A stretch of DNA of 64,000 nucleotides from Adiantum capillus-veneris (GCA_014529385.2 CM043960.1:28487396-28551395), one strand, 5' to 3'; positions 46,176-57,814 are shown, counted from the first letter of the stretch. Notes: generated by a model from the sequence alone, not told the origin. Numbers and translations: made by a program.

Positions 46176-46547
46176 GTAAGATTGACTCTGATTTCTAGTT
46201 TGGTCCTGAGACTTCTCATCTTGACTAGTGGCACCAGTACCTTGCATGGATTGATCTCCAGTTGCTAAGTTCGGAGGTGGCTGGTCATCATCATCATCAC
46301 CATCGTCATCACCTCATTATCGGCTCCCATGTCCTCCCCTTGATCTTCGTCGTCCTCTTGGTCTTCTTCACCTTCATTAGCATCTTGATTCTTAATGTAC
46401 TCAACTAAGACCTGATTGACAAGGGCGCCAGTATATTGCTCTCACTTCTCCTCTATGTCTGACTTCATAGATTCAAGTAGACTTTGTAGATCCTCCGTAT
46501 TCAGTGTAAGATTTTTTTCCTGGATCATAAATGTCTACTAAAGATTG

Positions 46548-46573
46548 GTATATGTATATGTATATGTATATGC
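46548..46573. repeat. (TATATG)n microsatellite
   Basis: About four copies of TATATG, within the degenerate part of Gypsy-2. Confidence 0.85.
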
Positions 46574-47062
46574 TTGTTGATCTTGATCATTCTAGAGGGT
46601 TTTCCTCTGAGCTTAGATTCCACTCCTCTACCTTTTGATCATCTGGAAGAAGTCAATTTGGCCCTCCTCCCTTTCGTTTAGCCATTGCTTATGCTTCCTT
46701 CTCAGTCCAAATACTAGCAGCATAATCATTGAAAGGATTACTCGATTCCATATGGCCATTCTAAATCTCTGGTTCTCAGTTGTTGGGTTCCCTTCCTTAG
46801 AATCTACAGAAGTGGTTTCCCCAACTGGTCTGAGATTAAATTTGTCTGGTGCTGGATGTTCTAGTGATCAGCCATCTATCTGAATTGGTATTTCTCCAAA
46901 ATTTAGTACGGTGAATTGCTTTGGGTATTGTTTTCTTTGCCTCTCGGCACAACACTCAGATCGATCTTGTCAGGCAAAAGATGTCATGGAGGCAAAAAGC
47001 ATCTTTTCAATTTTCTATGTCCCATATTTCTTACATAATTCTTCAGGTGTCAAAGTCTTCTT

Positions 47063-47443
47063 CTAGCTTCTGGTGTTGTCAATCTTTATCTGAATCCTTC
47101 TGTTGACCCCTTGAATAGTCAATGTCAGGTTTACAAAATCATGTATAGCACCAGCAGTTCTAAGCCAAGATCTGCCTAAAAGCATCCCATATGCTCCTTG
47201 CACATCCAACACTAAGAAATTGGTCTTAAATTTCTCCTTGCCCACTCTAATTTGCATATTTTTGACTAGCCCAGTAGCTTGAACCACCCTGTGGTGGTCA
47301 GCCATCCTAACTTTGAATGGTGTTGGGTTTAAGTCCGTGATTCCCAATTTTTTCCTGAGATGTTCCCCCAGAATATTCACACAAGCTTCCCCATCCAGTA
47401 TGACTCCTGACAATGGTTCCCATTGTCTCAGCTTGTAGTCCAC
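47063..47443 (-). pseudogene. Gypsy-2 retropepsin-like aspartic protease
   Basis: Retrotransposon proteases cut the polyprotein and act as dimers using a D-[ST]-G active site. Here the frame reads SGVILDGEACVNILGEHLRKKLGI, the active-site strand and helix, with Gly-Glu in place of the usual Ser/Thr-Gly. The flap region VRMADHHRVVQATGLV and VLDVQGAYGMLLGRSWLR follow, matching the conserved second half (LGRPWL-type). About 126 codons are open on the minus strand; the stop at 47063 leads into degenerate DNA. It lies downstream of the gag zinc knuckles as expected. The altered active site and missing reverse transcriptase argue against function. Confidence 0.7.
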
Positions 47444-48099
47444 CTAGATAATTGTAACCTCGCCGTCTGAGATAGCTGCCAGGTCCACTACTCTGGCTTC
47501 AGCCTCAGCTTTTCTCTTCTGCCTAATGAATTTTGCAATTGCTGGTAATGTCCACCTGATATCATCGAGCTCAACCGTTCACTTATGTATCCTTTCACAG
47601 ACCTTGACATATATCTCTTCTTGTTCATTACCAGAGCTATTGTATGAACTAAAATATTTTTCCTCTTGACTATCTTCACAGTTCCATTTTGTTGGTCCTT
47701 CTTGTCTGGCTGTTGATTGGATCTAAGATGGATCCTCAGATTGATCCTTCAGCATACCAGTGGCTCAGACCTCGGCCAAGTCTGATCTTACTTGTCGTAC
47801 CTCATTTTCCAGACTCTATACTGCATTGATCATGGACTCACTTGGTCTATATGTTTTCTTCTCATTCTAGTGTATTTGTACCTCTGAGGACTGGGATGGT
47901 AGCTTCTGAATCATGTGAGCTTCATAACACTCTGGTTGTGCTGGGAGTTTCTTAGCTAAGTTCTCATTGATCTTTGTTGCAAGCTCTTGTTGTTCCTACC
48001 ATTCATCCACTACCTTTCCCTTGCCCTTAGCCTTCCAGACTGCTCTCTGTTGCTCCCACTTTCTGGTTTTTGTAGTCTATTTTTCCTCATTCTCATTGG

Positions 48100-48867
48100 G
48101 GATTTCCTCAATGAAGAACCCCTTGCTTCTGGTTATACCCTGACCAACACTAGTTCTAGTGCCTTCTGGTCAGGTGCTTGTGGTTTTAGAGCTTCTGGGA
48201 ACTGGGCTACAAAATGTCCATATTTTTCGCATGTATAACAAAATACTTGTGTTGGCTTCATGATCCTTGGACCCATTGGCCCCATCTTTCTTGACTGCTT
48301 CAAGATTTGTCGGTGCAATCATTGACAGATCCTTCTCGTTCTTGAAATGATGGGTTCGAATTCCACAATTACTCCACACATGACCATAGGCTTTACAATA
48401 ATCATTGACAAATCCTTCCCATTCTTGAAATGATGGGTTCTGATTCCACAATTACTCCATACATGACCATAGGCTTTACAGTAAGTACACTGTGGTGACA
48501 CTCATCAGACCTATGACCTTTGGATCTATACTTGGAGCACCATATTTCCATTTTCTTCACCGAAGGTCTTGTCTTGGCAATTTCATCAATTTGTTTTGAC
48601 ACCTCCTCTAGTTTCCTAGTCCATGATCCTTTTTTCTTCCCTTTGCCCTTTTCATCTGATTCACTTTCAAATGTACTCAAGCTAGTACCGGACTCTAATT
48701 CTTCAGTGGATGATTCGATGTCATTGGAATGTTATTTCTTATGGCCTTTCTCCTTCTTTTCTTGTTGCTCAAGTTTCAATGCCCTCTACACCAGATCATT
48801 AAACTTTTTGGTTGGTACTGGAACCTCCTGTTCCTTGAGCTATTTACTTATGAACCCATTCAGAAAC
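48100..48867 (-). pseudogene. Gypsy-2 gag C-terminal part with multiple zinc knuckles
   Basis: Reading the minus strand: FISKQLKEQEVPVPTKKFNDL directly left of CACTA-2, then a charged linker (GKGKKKGSWTRKLEEVSKQI), then knuckle-like modules WCSKYRSKGHRSDEC, YCKAYGHVWSNC in two copies, and CYTCEKYGHFVAQF, where the last Cys is changed. The YCKAYGHVWSNC module is duplicated by an 83-bp tandem repeat that shifts frame. Such modules bind the element RNA. Several stops occur. The N-terminal gag lies beyond CACTA-2 at 53566-54004, in continuity once CACTA-2 is removed. Confidence 0.7.
48318..48483. repeat. 83-bp tandem duplication of a zinc-knuckle segment
   Basis: Copies at 48318-48400 and 48401-48483 both start ATCATTGACA and differ at about seven positions. 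The 83-bp period is not a multiple of three. Confidence 0.92.
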
Positions 48868-49133
48868 TAGCACTACAACACATCACGCAAAAATTGACGC
48901 GGATACCAATGACTCAAAGCTTGTTTTAAAAGTTTTACAATTATGGTATGGCACAAAGGTTATGGTTATGGCATGGCACGGAGGTTATGGTTATGGTTTG
49001 GCAATCAAGTTATGGTTATGATTTTGCAATGATGGTATGGCAATCATGTTATGGTTAGGGTTTGGCAATCAAGTTATGGTTATGGCTTTGCAATGATGGT
49101 ATGACAATCATGTTATGTTATGGTTTGGCAATC

Positions 49134-49218
49134 AGGTTATGGTTATGGTTATGGTTATGGTTATGGTTATGGTTATGGTTATGGTTATGGTTATGGTTAT
49201 GGTTATGGTTATGGTTAT
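49134..49218. repeat. (GGTTAT)14 hexanucleotide array
   Basis: About fourteen copies of GGTTAT, preceded from about 48940 by looser GGTTATGGTTTGGCAATCA-type units of 30-60 bp. It lies in the left arm of CACTA-2. The unit is not the plant telomere repeat. Confidence 0.92.
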
Positions 49219-50359
49219 GATTTTGCAATGATGGTATGGCTGTTATGGTTGACAAGCAGGTTATGCTTATGGTTATGGTACGTTGTGCCTATGCTTTGGC
49301 AGTCGACGTTATGGTTATGCTTTTGGGACATGATTAAGCTTTTGATTTTGTCATTTTGTTCTTCTTACAATTTTGCTAATCTGTATACACTCGCTCTTTA
49401 GCGTCAAACTGTAGGTGGAGTGCGGTTGCTTGTGTACTCTTCCTTTGGAAAGAGAGGGCTATTTTCTGTTGCTGCACTACATGCATCATCAATTTCCAGT
49501 CCTCTCTGCCCAAATTTTTTTTCAAGTTTTGCCGTCGGCAAAGGTCTCGGTATAAATGTTGTTATAAGCCTCGGAATACACGTCGGTGTAGAAAAATTCC
49601 ATACTGGCGCGTATTACGGCGTACGTTCCATTGCGTATTCCGTCAATATACTGGTGCATATATCGACGATATGATATCGACGACTAGGATGTATATATAG
49701 CTCACCACAAAACACGAAAAGATACTACCCTGTGGTCATAAATCCATAAGGTCTATATATACTTAGCTAGAAACACCAACATATAGCATCCTACCGCCTT
49801 TCGTCTGTAGGATGTTTATATACTCATCATGAAAGACCTATGTATAGGGCCCTATGGACCTAAGTCCATAGGATGTATATATATAATCATATCAAGACAC
49901 CTATATTTCTTATAAGAGAAAAAATATACGACTCTTCTTCATTGAAATATACAAACCCCAAGAGTTCACTCCTCTTGGCGAGATTTTATTTCTCCCGGTG
50001 CCTTTAGTTTCCCATACAACTAAATTGTCCTACAACTTGGGTACGGAGTGACTAAATTGCAACCTGGGCACCAACCCGCAAGTGTTATCTTGCATTCTCG
50101 GCACCAACCCTCAAGATGTGTGCAACCATATGCGTTGCTTTAGAGTTCACTCCGTTGAGCTCTGCTCCCTAGATATCGAAGGGAGTTTTGACTATATCAG
50201 TATAGGCTATTTGAATGAAAATAACCTGATTGTCATACCACAAGCATAATCGTAAACGGAATGCACAACCATAAACATAAGCGTTAAACTGTACATGTAT
50301 ACAATAAATGAGTACAATTGTATCAAGAAGACCACAACTACCAAAAAAAACATATATGG

Positions 50360-51444
50360 AGGATGTCACCCTCATGATAATGCCTCCCAGTCGATGGTCT
50401 CTCCCTCCTCCTACAGATGGGTCGAAAGGGCCACAAGTCCATGCTTGTACCCATACTTCTCATCTCGGGGTGTCGGAGGGCGCTTCATGGCAACTTCCTA
50501 CAAAATTATGGTTTAATCACATTAGATAAATCTTCAAATAACATATACATTTTTGATCATTTAAAGCAAATATATGATACTTCGACAAGTGTGTCATAGC
50601 CTCCACTCCCAAGATGTGACGCTCCAGCAGACTCCAAACGTGCTCTGGTTGCATCTTTCTGCTGCTGAAATCTCTCAGGATTGTCTCGTGTCTCTCGTGC
50701 AATCCCCGCCCACTCTTTTGCGTCAAAGCATGCCGGCTTTGGACTATCATCCTTGTACCTGTCTCTCACCCCTGACCGATAGTGTGACATTGTGGCCCTC
50801 ACGACGGTCAAAATCCAGTAATTCGAGACTAGATCGTATCCCTCTGTCGGCCTGTACTCTCTGTAAGTGGCATCGACAATGTGACTCTTTCTTTCTTCAT
50901 CTTGATCATCCCAAATCTCCATCACAGAGTGGAAAATTTAAAATGTACAGAGCTGCCAAGTCCTCTGTCACATGGCCTTTCCGACCCTATCCGCCACTAC
51001 AGCCCCATCACTGCTCTTGTACACCTTGCTAAGGCTATGCTCATGTGATCCCCAAGGTGTACGTGGTGTGCCAATCGGTGAACTATATATAGAAGTGAGT
51101 GGTGGACGCTCTCTCGGTGGTGTGGACGCATCGGTAGAACCGCTACCACAACAACCACCACCTCCAAAACGACGCCTACCTTGTCTGGAAGATGAACCAC
51201 CCATCGATGTAGGGGGCACACTCGACTGAGGTGTGGTCGGTCAGTGTAGGGGGCACACTAGTCCTAGACATAGGGGAGATCGTAGTAGGTCTAGAGAAAC
51301 CAGCTACCTAAAGGTTGTGTGCGTAACTAATATGCTCTAGTGTGAACTGTGTAAAAAAGGAGCCCATCTGCTCGAGTGACATGCCAACCAGAGTGACAGA
51401 AAAACTAAAACTAGGAGAGTATGTATCGTCGTTATCGGCCATGG
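50360..51444 (-). pseudogene. TNP1-like gene of CACTA-2, degenerate
   Basis: The start reads MADNDDTYSPSF near 51442, followed by a shifted stretch with SSRQGRRRFGGGGCCGSGSTDASTPPRER, which parallels the GGGGGCC/ASTPPR part of the CACTA-1 protein. The domain part (50925-50583) reads HIVDATYREYRP, then CFDAKEWAGIARETRDNPERFQQQKDATRAR and ASHLGSGGYD, collinear with KEDWKNAKKAAREN...SHHLGSGGW of CACTA-1. A final short exon-like piece with VAMKRPPTPRDEKYGYKHGL (about 50495-50440) follows a possible AG acceptor. Stops and frame changes between pieces indicate decay, though some gaps may be introns. Confidence 0.65.
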
Positions 51445-51593
51445 CTACAGATACACAAATAACATAGATACAATATGTTAGTTTACAAAAGAAACGCTTA
51501 AACAATGCAAATAAAAAAAAATGAAGCTGCAACACAACTCAATGAATCTATCCAGTATTGTAGACTAATAAAAAGAGTTTTAAAAAAGAATTC

Positions 51594-51788
51594 CTAGTAA
51601 AAATCATTAGTCAATCTCTCATCTTCTATGAGAGCTGATGCACCAAAGATGTCTATCTCAATCTGTACTTCTGCATCTTCGTCATCAAACTCCACTTCTT
51701 TGTCGCTTTTTGCATCAACTTCAGTATTTGATAGCTCATTTCTAGGTTCCGGCATCTGCTCACCACTGATCTCTAGCTCAAAATCCAA
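51594..51788 (-). pseudogene. Probable TNP2 acidic C-terminal tail of CACTA-2
   Basis: A 64-codon minus-strand stretch dense in Asp and Glu (VEFDDEDAEVQIEIDIFG), just upstream of the TNP1-like gene. In CACTA-1 the TNP2 gene also ends with an acidic tail just before TNP1. No DUF4216 motif is visible here, so the call rests on position and composition. The rest of TNP2 is gone. Confidence 0.35.
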
Positions 51789-52332
51789 GCTTACATCATC
51801 CGTCGGCCCTACACTTTGTTCATGAAGCTCTTCGACCTCAACTTACAATCCTTCATACACTTGCAATTCTCGTTTTTGAAGCACATAAGTCACTTCTTAA
51901 GATTGTTGCATTTCTGTAGTCTGTTTGCAATTTTTCTACCATTTGCTGCTAGCTCTAACAACCTGACATTCTCGAGCCGTGCCCGATCTCTGCACACCTC
52001 GGTCTAGAGGTGCACGGAGTTCACGACCACCGGGTAATAATCTCGTCTTTATTGGTCAATGCCTATATATTAGGGTTTCACATAAGTCTGTTTTTGAAAT
52101 CTTTTTGTGTTTTTGTAGTCTGTGTGCGCTATTGAAGACCAATTGCATTAGTTTACTTTGTTTGTTGAAGTTCTTTTGTGGCTAACACTGAGTGGATAAC
52201 ACTAAGCAGCTAGCCATAAGTGTGTAGCCTTCAACGGCCTAAATATGGGGTGGTCCTTCCTGAGCAGTAAGCGACTAAATACCTAAGCGGTTACCTATAA
52301 GAGACAAGCTCTAATAAGCCGTTTGAATATCG

Positions 52333-52645
52333 ATTAAACCTACACAACTAGTCCTAAGTCGCCAATTAGTGACTAAATAACGAAACTAGCTGAACCACGT
52401 GTAAGACTAAGTGGGCTTGGCTAAACGATTCAATACGTAAGTAACTACATGTTCTAACTAAGCATCTCACCTTTATTGATCTATTAAACCTACATAATTA
52501 GCCCGAAGTCGCCAAGTGACTAAATAACGAAACTAGCTGAACCGCGTGTAAGACTAAGCGGGCTTGGCTAAACGATTTAATACGTAAAGCAGCTACACGC
52601 TCTAATTAAGCAGCTGACCTTTATTGATCTAACTGGGAATCCTAA
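52333..52645. repeat. 160-bp tandem repeat, two copies, in CACTA-2
   Basis: Copies begin ATTAAACCTACA at 52333 and 52493 and share GACTAAATAACGAAACTAGC and GGCTTGGCTAAACGATT. Looser relatives extend from about 52200 to 52720. Confidence 0.85.
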
Positions 52646-53565
52646 GCGATGAAACCACTTATTACTTAAACAATTAGTATTAAAGGACTAAACCTAATTA
52701 AGCGAATAGCCTACGATAAGTCACAATTACAAAAATAACAATATATTTTTTAAGTTTTTAAATTTATTTACACAAATACAATAAAACTAATTATAATATA
52801 ACATAAATCAAAATAAATCTTCTTTTAATGATCAAATGTACTTATCTTTCTTAGCTAATGATGATTTTTAATTAACATTACTTATAAAATAATATTTTAC
52901 TATTTTTTAAATGAAAAATATGTGTGTGCGTCGTATATAGTGTGTTTATATTGTTTAGTGTGCATTTCTATTTACTTGTGTTCATGTTTATGTGAATGTG
53001 TGTGTATGTGTGTATGCAACAAAAAAGAATGTTAGAGCACTCACATGCGGCCTATTTGAGCAAGAAAGAGTTGGAAAATGTCCTCAAACTTGCAAAAATT
53101 CACACACACACACACACACTATGTTACACACACATACACTAAAGTGCACAAATCTACAAGGAAACTTGAAAAGAAGCTCACCCTGTTGATGGGGAGTAGT
53201 CTACGAGTGAAAATCTTACCTCCGTCAAGTTGTGCGGCAGCAGATCTACAGCAAGTGAGGAGAAGGAGGCAAGAGAGGAAGAGAAGAAAGGACGGAAATG
53301 TGCTGGAAAGACCCACGACTGTGTTTTTCGCAAGGTCCACAGGTACAGGTGCCGGTATGTGCATTGGTACAAGTGTCGGTATGGGCATCGGTATGTCCAT
53401 CGATACAGGTGTTGGTATACGTGCCGCCGATATGGGCGCCGAAAATTTTAAAAATAATTTTTGAAAAAACTTAATCTTCCTTCAGATTTACCTACACATA
53501 TACTGACGCTCGCCATTAACGCCGGTAATTTGACATCGGAATTTAAGCGATCTCTTGTAGTGTAG

Positions 53566-54004
53566 GCTCTCATTATTTTCTCTGAGGGAGGCTCTTGCAA
53601 TTGTTTGGTTGGTTCCTTAATCTTCTCTATGTAACTCCTAACTGAAAACTTGCCCTCTTTAATCTGATCTAGCTCACACAGGATATCTTCATTGCCTCTA
53701 TTATCTGAATATTTCAACCTGAAAGTCTTGATGAGCTTATTGTATGACCTAAGCTAGCAGGTTGGGTAATGATAGTACCATTTCCTTGTTGTCTCCTTGA
53801 GTTTCTGGGAAAAGTATTCTCCTCATTCATCTTCGTCGATATCCTTAAGCTCAACATACTGATCAAATGCTTGGATATGCCCCCTTTTAATACTGGAAAT
53901 GTTTTCAAATTAGTGGAATGCTTGTCGACTGATGGCTTTGGTTCTGGAAACTGGTTACTTGTCCTCAGATTTTTGCTTGTTGTCAATATCTTCTTCACAA
54001 TCAT
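53566..54004 (-). pseudogene. Gypsy-2 gag N-terminal part
   Basis: The minus strand reads QYVELKDIDEDE, a stop, FSQKLKET, KWYYHYPTC, then LKYSDNRGNEDILCELDQIKEGKF and YIEKIKEPTKQLQEPP, a retrotransposon gag pattern. The frame meets CACTA-2 at 53565. Across the junction the codon is TAG, one step from TGG, after which the gag frame continues at 48867. Several earlier codons are also stops. Gag would form the particle shell. Confidence 0.7.
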
Positions 54005-54726
54005 TATCTATTTTTGTTTCAATCACTATACTTCAACTTTCTTCTTCGCTGCCTTGTGTCCTATTGAATGATGTTTTCTTCTCTTGTTGCTCTCACTTTC
54101 TTCAACACTCGCTGGCTACTATAGGATCCATGGAATTGGTTGCGTCGTTCTGCCTTCTCAAACTGTTTGTGCATGGAATGAGATGAATGCTAAGAATTTC
54201 TTGATTCATTAGTTGTTCCTAGTCTTGGAGGAACATTGATCTCATTCCCAGGTTCTCTCTCTGTATCAGAGCCTTGCTCTAACTCTTCTGGTACTAGGAT
54301 GATGCGGTCCAAATTCTTTGTTGGACCTTGTAGCTAGCCTTCTGCCTCGTGTTGTTCCTATGGGGGGGCATGACTAAATTAACTCAAGCCACCATGATTG
54401 CTAAAATGGAATGACTTGGACACTTTTAGATAGCTATTCTAGGTTGGTAGTTAGAGCTAGTTCAGACCACACATAAGATTTCACTTCAGTCCAGACAGTA
54501 ACTAAAAGATAAGACTAGAACCGAAAAGAGATTGACACTGAAACTGAGAACTGAAACTGGACTTGTATTATTCAGATTAGACAATTGTATACAAGCATAG
54601 TAAGTGAGATAAGTAAGCCTTCAACTTAATGAGAATTACAAAGCATGAACAGCTCTTGGCTAAGAGCGTGCAGTAACACTAGGCTTAGGATTCGGTATCC
54701 GATCCCCGCAAATGAAGTAATGAGCC

Positions 54727-54736
54727 CTATTTATAG
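54727..54736 (-). promoter_or_regulatory. TATA box of the Gypsy-2 5' LTR
   Basis: The minus strand reads CTATAAATAG, followed by GGCTCATTAC, inside the putative LTR (about 54364-54860). It is a good match to a plant TATA box with downstream start region. Confidence 0.5.
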
Positions 54737-54860
54737 CTCTCTACTAGTTCTCTAACTGATTGTTCCCTGTGTTAGTTCTCCCAATGACCGATTGTGGTAA
54801 TTACTAATCCTAGTCTCCCCAGTCTGGCAGTCGTTCCCACTGTTTATGGTTGCCAAGTTG

Positions 54861-55543
54861 TATAATTGAAGGAGCCTCACACGAGGTCCCTGATCATCAT
54901 GGCGGGAGAGTGGCTAGCTTCAATGGATGGAGCCTATTGGTATGGGGCCGTCCTTTTGATTTCGAAGGGCCTACCAACTCGAATGGAATCTACACGAAAA
55001 GCGCTTCTAGTTACTCTACAAGAAGGCGCTCTAATGGGGCTCCCCCATAGACCCTTTAAAGGTGCTTTTGGGGGGCTCTTGAAAAAAGTAATAAGTGCCC
55101 TGTAATGTGCTTAACTGAAAAGGGTCCTCCACCTAAATTTTATCTCGAAAATTTTAGGGGTTCTTATTAGACCACCCCCTACATTGGAGAAATGCAATTA
55201 CAACTTGTCGTAGGGCTGAACAAGTCAAAAAGGGTATGTGTACTCTGAAATTCCTTATGCAATCAATTGGATACTTGTTGTTAGTGGGCATATGGGCACA
55301 CATGGAGATTTGTAAAGGGCCCTCTAAATTTAAAATGGCCCTTTTTCTTAGGCACCCTCTAAGGACATGGGGTAAGGGCCCCCGCCATAGACCTGATAAA
55401 GGGTTGCTATGTTGAAGGGCTCTCTACCACATCTGTAATGATGTATAGGTGATAGCAAGTAAATTGCTCCACATGCTCAGAAGAAACTGCTTGCAGTAGG
55501 TCATAAATGCGTTTCCAAAATGTACCCCCCAACTAAAAAGTTG
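54861..55543. other. No gene recognised
   Basis: Between the Gypsy-2 LTR and CACTA-3. It contains G/C-run words such as AAAGGGCCCTCT and GGGCTCT, perhaps an old repeat. ORFs show no conserved motif. Confidence 0.4.
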
Positions 55544-55744
55544 CACTACAAGAGGTACTTCTCATTAGCGATGCTAGCAGTGCGACGCTTAAAAGTGAAA
55601 ATTCACGGCGCCAGTATGGGCATCTCTAGTTTATTTGTAACATAGCGACACCGATAAGGGTAAAAAATAAACCGACAGCGCCCGAAAACTCATATCTCAT
55701 ATCTGAGTTTTTGACGCTCAAGCAAGCAAAGAGGTAACCCGTGC

Positions 55745-55864
55745 TCTCCCTCCCTCTCTCTCTTTTTTCTCCACACACACATACACGAGGAGAGGAAAGA
55801 GAGCCAGGTATGATCCTTACCTCTCCTCTCTCTCATGTTCCCTTATCCTCTTTCTCTCTCTCCC

Positions 55865-55917
<53 letters not shown>

Positions 55918-55960
55918 TTGCGTTTTGAGAGAGAGAGAGAGAGAGAGGAGAAAACAAACA
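55745..55960. repeat. Compound SSR block in the CACTA-3 left arm
   Basis: (CT)n, (CA)n and (GA)n tracts in the same order as 19139-19388 of CACTA-1 with the same short spacers. Confidence 0.85.
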
Positions 55961-56530
55961 GAAAGAGAGAGAGAATAAAAAACCAAAGAGAGAAAGGGGG
56001 GGAGAAGACGAAAGAGAGAGGTAAGGGGAGAAAACAAAGAGAGAAAGAGATTAAGTTAAAATTTAAATTAGATTAGGTTAGATTACATTTAGATTTATGT
56101 TTATGTTGAGTTTAAGATTAGGTTAGATTTAGATTTACGTTAGATTAGATTTAGGTTAGATTAGATTTAGGTTTATTTAAGTTAGATTAGATTAGCTTTA
56201 AGTTTATTTTGAGTTAGATTTACGTTAGATTAGATTTAGGTTTATTTACGTTAGATTAGATTAGATTTAGGTTTATTTTGAGTTTAAGATTAAATTAGAT
56301 CTAGATTTATGTTTGCCGGACTAGCTTTTTTTAGATTTAAGTTAGATTTTAGTGCATGTCAATGAAGGTGCGCTTTGCCCAAAATAAACCTTAATGCCCA
56401 AAATAAACCTTAAAGATTGGCTTAAGGCTGGCGGTTAGAGAAATAGTTGGGATTAAGGATATCATGCAATGCATACTATGCCCCATGCTACATGGTCATG
56501 CGTGAACTAGTTCTAATTGTGACTTACCTC

Positions 56531-56709
56531 TAACATCATGAGCTTCTGCGAGGGAGGCACCGCATACCTACTAGGTACAATTGGGGACAAGGGACGGCCA
56601 TCGGGCTAGATACGATTGGGGACAGGGGACCGCTGGCCCGGTGGTCCCCTGCCCCCAATCGTACCTAGCTAGGTATGGAGTGCCTCTCGAGCAAAAGCTC
56701 ATGATGTTA
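56531..56709. mobile_element. Foldback element inside CACTA-3
   Basis: The left arm starts TAACATCATGAGC and the right arm ends GCTCATGATGTTA. Inside, ATACCTACTAGGTAC and TGGGGACA-type words pair with their complements. A second nested symmetry flanks the centre near 56625. The 179-bp segment could fold almost end to end. It has no counterpart in CACTA-1, so it inserted after the two copies separated. Confidence 0.75.
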
Positions 56710-57296
56710 AGCATTGTATGAAAAACACTTGCTCATATGAAAAACATTGAAAAAGACTTTGTTTTCCTACATGAGAAAATTTTCTGCGCTCACAGCCTCG
56801 GCAATCCATGCGGACCAGCAATTCCACCTGCATATTAGACTGCTGCTGCCATACAATAAGCCGTCATGATCAGCCAATGGAAGAGCAAATGGAGCCTACA
56901 CAAAAATTAGTGATGTAAGATGACGATTCCAAGGGTCACACACACACACACACACACACTACACAGCCCGTCAAATCTAGATTAAGAATTAAGTGCTTTG
57001 AGCAGGCATCAGCTACATTGCAAGAATGGCGTACTTGCATGCTACAGACAAAGATCTAATGTGAAAAGATGTTAAGATGCTGTGAAATGCTACAGCTAGA
57101 GAAGAGGCAAAGGGGTTTTGTCCACTACATGCACTATCATGTAGACGTGGGTGTGTAGATTTTTTGTATCCACAAATATAGGCATTGACCAATAAAGACG
57201 AGATTATGACCCGGTGGTTCTGATCTCTGTGCACCTCTAGACCGAGGTGTGCAGGGATTGGACATGACTAGAGAATGTGAGGTAGTTTATAGTGTG

Positions 57297-57337
<41 letters not shown>

Positions 57338-57397
57338 CGGAGGATGCAAATAGAAGATTAAATTTATGTCCAAGTTATAAGGTTTTCCCCCTCATTA

Positions 57398-57545
57398 TGA
57401 GTAGTGACGAGGATGTGGGGCCGTGCAACCGAAACACCTATCTCTCAACGAGGATCTTATGTCCTTGTAATCAATGCAAGCATATTGTGCGACGAACAAG
57501 ACGCGTTTCTTTGCAGCATGTTCGCGAATTTGGCATTGAGGCCTA
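57398..57545 (+). pseudogene. TNP2 N-terminal stub of CACTA-3
   Basis: The ATG at 57398 and the following DNA match the first 45 or so codons of TNP2 in CACTA-1 (ATGAGTAGTGACGAGGATG, then the CNQCKH-coding part), preceded by the shared pre-TNP2 block and a (GA)n tract. The alignment shows a one-base difference in length soon after the start, which breaks the frame. After about 57535 the sequences are unrelated. This is the left breakpoint of the deletion that removed most of TNP2. Confidence 0.7.
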
Positions 57546-57814
57546 AATGATCTCTTGCTTTGCAATAATTGAAGCTTAAGTGTTTAAATGTACATGGGCA
57601 TCTTTACACACATGAGAGAGAGAGAGAGTCAACATAATTTAAGTCGCAACAAAAACTCTTTTAATTGAAAAAGGGTTGGAGTGGGTGAGTGATTACCAAA
57701 AAAATAGTGCTTACTCTCCCTTGATTTGAAAATTCATTTATAAGTGATCAATGTCACTAAACTTCTCTTCTAGGTACATTGATAACTCTCTAAAAATTTT
57801 AAATTCCTACACCG

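Larger units (their letters stand above)
48871..53562 (-). mobile_element. CACTA transposon CACTA-2
   Basis: The left end CACTACAA is at 48871 and the right end TTGTAGTG finishes at 53562. The target duplication TAG lies at 48868-48870 and 53563-53565. Removing the element restores continuity of the Gypsy-2 gag. Its genes are on the minus strand: a TNP2 acidic tail (51788-51594) then a degenerate TNP1-like gene (51444-50360), the same order as CACTA-1. Its subterminal repeats (CGGTATG-type, 53330-53450 and 49530-49690) differ from the GCGTCGCTATA type of CACTA-1 and CACTA-3, so it is a separate subfamily. Size is 4692 bp. Confidence 0.92.
46190..54860 (-). mobile_element. Gypsy-2 retrotransposon remnant, split by CACTA-2
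   Basis: On the minus strand, from right to left: a putative 5' LTR with a TATA box (54727-54736), a degenerate gag (about 54340-53566), the CACTA-2 insertion, the rest of gag with zinc knuckles (48867-48100), an aspartic protease (47443-47063) and degenerate sequence to about 46190, where it abuts the Gypsy-1 LTR. Reverse transcriptase and integrase are not recognisable. Family placement rests on the gag/zinc-knuckle/protease order and the protease type. Confidence 0.7.

Noticed and set aside
49134-49218. Telomere-like repeat
   Set aside because: The unit GGTTAT differs from plant TTTAGGG and from TTAGGG variants, and it lies inside a transposon.
54850-55105. Two overlapping ORFs downstream of the Gypsy-2 LTR
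   Set aside because: Neither shows a recognisable motif, and the two frames overlap each other.
56050-56330. Interstitial telomere repeats (TTAGATTTAGG words)
   Set aside because: No run of the TTTAGGG heptamer exists; the unit is longer and irregular and is shared by CACTA-1 at 19860-20690.
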